Below, piece by piece: positions 4,730-5,624 of a DNA stretch of 5,624 nucleotides (position 1 is its first letter; each line of letters begins with the position of its first letter). Position numbers and translations under genes: made by a program. The stretch covers positions 1-5,624 of the forward strand of contig JALSQH010000012.1 of NCBI GenBank assembly GCA_026985515.1, in the 5' to 3' direction. The DNA comes from a bacterium. Lineage in GTDB: Bacteria > JALSQH01. Below the pieces are notes generated by a model. It was not told the origin of the DNA and ran no database searches. It worked only from the letters and a program-made list of their open reading frames with translations.

Positions 4730-5206
4730 GTGGAGGTTAAGTATTTTTTCATAGAGGATGCTGAGGTGGGATTCTGGATTATTGTGAAAAACAACAAAGT
4801 TGAAAGGATCACTTTCAATCCTCCCCATGGACAGGAAAATTGTGAAAGAAACTATCCCGTATGGGAAAAAGTGGAGAAGTTCTTCCAGGATTTTTTAAAA
4901 AATAAGCAGATAAAGGGAATTCCCTTTGAACTCCATCATCCTCCACCCGAAAATGAACTGAGATTTTACCTTTTCCTTCAGAAAATCCCACCAGGACAAA
5001 CGATTTCCTACGGGGAACTTTCGGAAAAATTTTTCGGAAGCAAAAAGTACTCAAGATATGTGGGAAACCTTTTAGCACGAAACAGATGGCCGCTGCTTTT
5101 CCCCTGCCACAGAGTGATAAGAAAAGATGGATCACCGGGAGGATTTTCGGGTGGAATTGAAATCAAAAGAAGATTACTTAATTGGGAAAGGGAAGGTGTA
5201 TCATGA
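4730..5206 (+). CDS. ogt: O6-alkylguanine-DNA alkyltransferase (methylated-DNA--protein-cysteine methyltransferase)
   Basis: A suicide DNA repair protein that moves the alkyl group from O6-alkylguanine onto its own cysteine. The active site PCHRVI is at residues 125-130 with acceptor Cys126. It is preceded by [11 protein letters not shown] (108-118), giving the arginine finger (Arg109) and the Asn hinge (Asn118), and followed by GGFSGG (137-142) and [18 protein letters not shown] (92-101) is part of the helix-turn-helix DNA-binding domain. The length of 158 aa is normal for bacterial Ogt, with no fused Ada domain. The start is GTG at 4730, chosen because it gives a family-like N-terminus. It lies only 9 nt after the -10 box, so the mRNA is probably leaderless. 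A GTG at 4766, with GAGG 8 nt upstream, is the alternative and would cut off the first strand. The stop overlaps the nfo start (ATGA). Confidence 0.95.
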   Translation: MEVKYFFIEDAEVGFWIIVKNNKVERITFNPPHGQENCERNYPVWEKVEKFFQDFLKNKQIKGIPFELHHPPPENELRFYLFLQKIPPGQTISYGELSEKFFGSKKYSRYVGNLLARNRWPLLFPCHRVIRKDGSPGGFSGGIEIKRRLLNWEREGVS

Positions 5207-5624
5207 AAAAATTTGTTGGTGCACACGTTAAAACAGTTGGGGGAGTACAGAATGCCCCCATAAACGCAGTGGAAATTGGTGCAAAAGCCTTTGCTCTCTT
5301 TCTAAAAAACCAGAGAAGATGGTACGCAAAGCCCTACGATGAAAAAACAATCACTGAATTCAAAAAGAATCTTGAGAGATCAGAAATTCAGGTTAAACAT
5401 GTCCTTCCCCATGACAGTTATCTGATTAATCTTGGCAACCCGGATAGAGCAAAGTGGGAAAAGGCGCTGGAAGCATTTATAGATGAAGTAACGAGGGCTT
5501 CACAGCTTGGCCTTGATAAACTGAATTTTCATCCAGGTGCACATTTAAATCAAATCAGTGAAGATGACTGCCTGAAACTCATTGCAGAAGCAATGAACAT
5601 AACTCTTGAAAAAACGAAAGGGGT
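5203..5624 (+). CDS. nfo: Endonuclease IV (deoxyribonuclease IV), 3' end outside window
   Basis: A zinc-dependent AP endonuclease that cuts 5' to abasic sites and trims blocked 3' ends in base excision repair. The first 140 codons are present. [19 protein letters not shown] (1-19), [17 protein letters not shown] (24-40), [13 protein letters not shown] (68-80) and [13 protein letters not shown] (107-119) follow the E. coli type of Nfo closely. The metal ligands His70 and His110 match His69 and His109 of the E. coli enzyme; the remaining ligands lie past the window end. Two changes stand out at the usually Ser-containing turns: GAHVK rather than GAHVS, and HPGAH rather than HPGSH. Neither is a metal ligand. 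The ATG overlaps the ogt stop in ATGA, with ribosome binding site GGAAGGTG (5191-5198) 4 nt upstream, so translation is coupled to ogt. Confidence 0.96.
   Translation, partial: MKKFVGAHVKTVGGVQNAPINAVEIGAKAFALFLKNQRRWYAKPYDEKTITEFKKNLERSEIQVKHVLPHDSYLINLGNPDRAKWEKALEAFIDEVTRASQLGLDKLNFHPGAHLNQISEDDCLKLIAEAMNITLEKTKG

Noticed and set aside
4815-5226. Minus-strand open frames (106 and 72 codons) opposite ogt.
   Set aside because: ogt is certain from its catalytic motif; these are shadows rich in Phe, Ser, Pro and Cys.

Overview
The window is 5.6 kb of AT-rich bacterial DNA with Lys/Glu/Ile-rich proteins. It looks like an anaerobic, probably thermophilic bacterium of the Thermotogae (for example a Kosmotoga relative) or a thermophilic Firmicute. 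That placement rests on composition, the CRISPR repeat type and the leader, not on a marker gene, so it is tentative.

Region 1 (1-1918, all on +) is the end of a CRISPR-Cas locus. It holds the C-terminal part of a small helical protein (possibly a Csm2/Cas11-like small subunit) and a 251-aa RAMP-like protein with a glycine-rich loop. A leader follows, with a perfect 11-bp inverted repeat and a consensus sigma-70-type promoter (TTGACA-N17-TATAAA). The array has 12 repeats of 30 nt and 11 spacers of 35-39 nt. The decayed last repeat and the ATTGAAAT handle at the repeat 3' ends agree with left-to-right transcription. Cas1, Cas2, Cas6 and Cas10 are not in view. The visible genes suggest a type III effector module that runs off the left edge.

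Region 2 (1919-3004, +) holds a 71-aa protein of unknown function with its own extended -10 promoter and a strong ribosome binding site. After it come a 92-aa three-segment membrane protein and a 121-aa gamma-glutamylcyclotransferase-like protein, whose start codon lies 2 nt after the preceding stop.

Region 3 (3008-4345, -) is a 445-aa APC-family amino acid transporter. It starts at GTG, converges on the cyclotransferase gene with 3 nt between the stops, and has its own promoter. Just behind that promoter (4415-4681, +) is an 88-codon C-terminal remnant of a P1B-type heavy-metal ATPase, cut at its 5' end. This marks an old deletion or rearrangement breakpoint.

Region 4 (4682-5624, +) is a DNA repair operon. 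It has an O6-alkylguanine-DNA alkyltransferase (ogt), which appears to start almost at its own transcription start. The ogt stop overlaps (ATGA) the start of endonuclease IV (nfo), which runs off the right edge. One protein directly reverses O6-alkylguanine damage and the other incises abasic sites, so together they form an alkylation and abasic-site repair unit.
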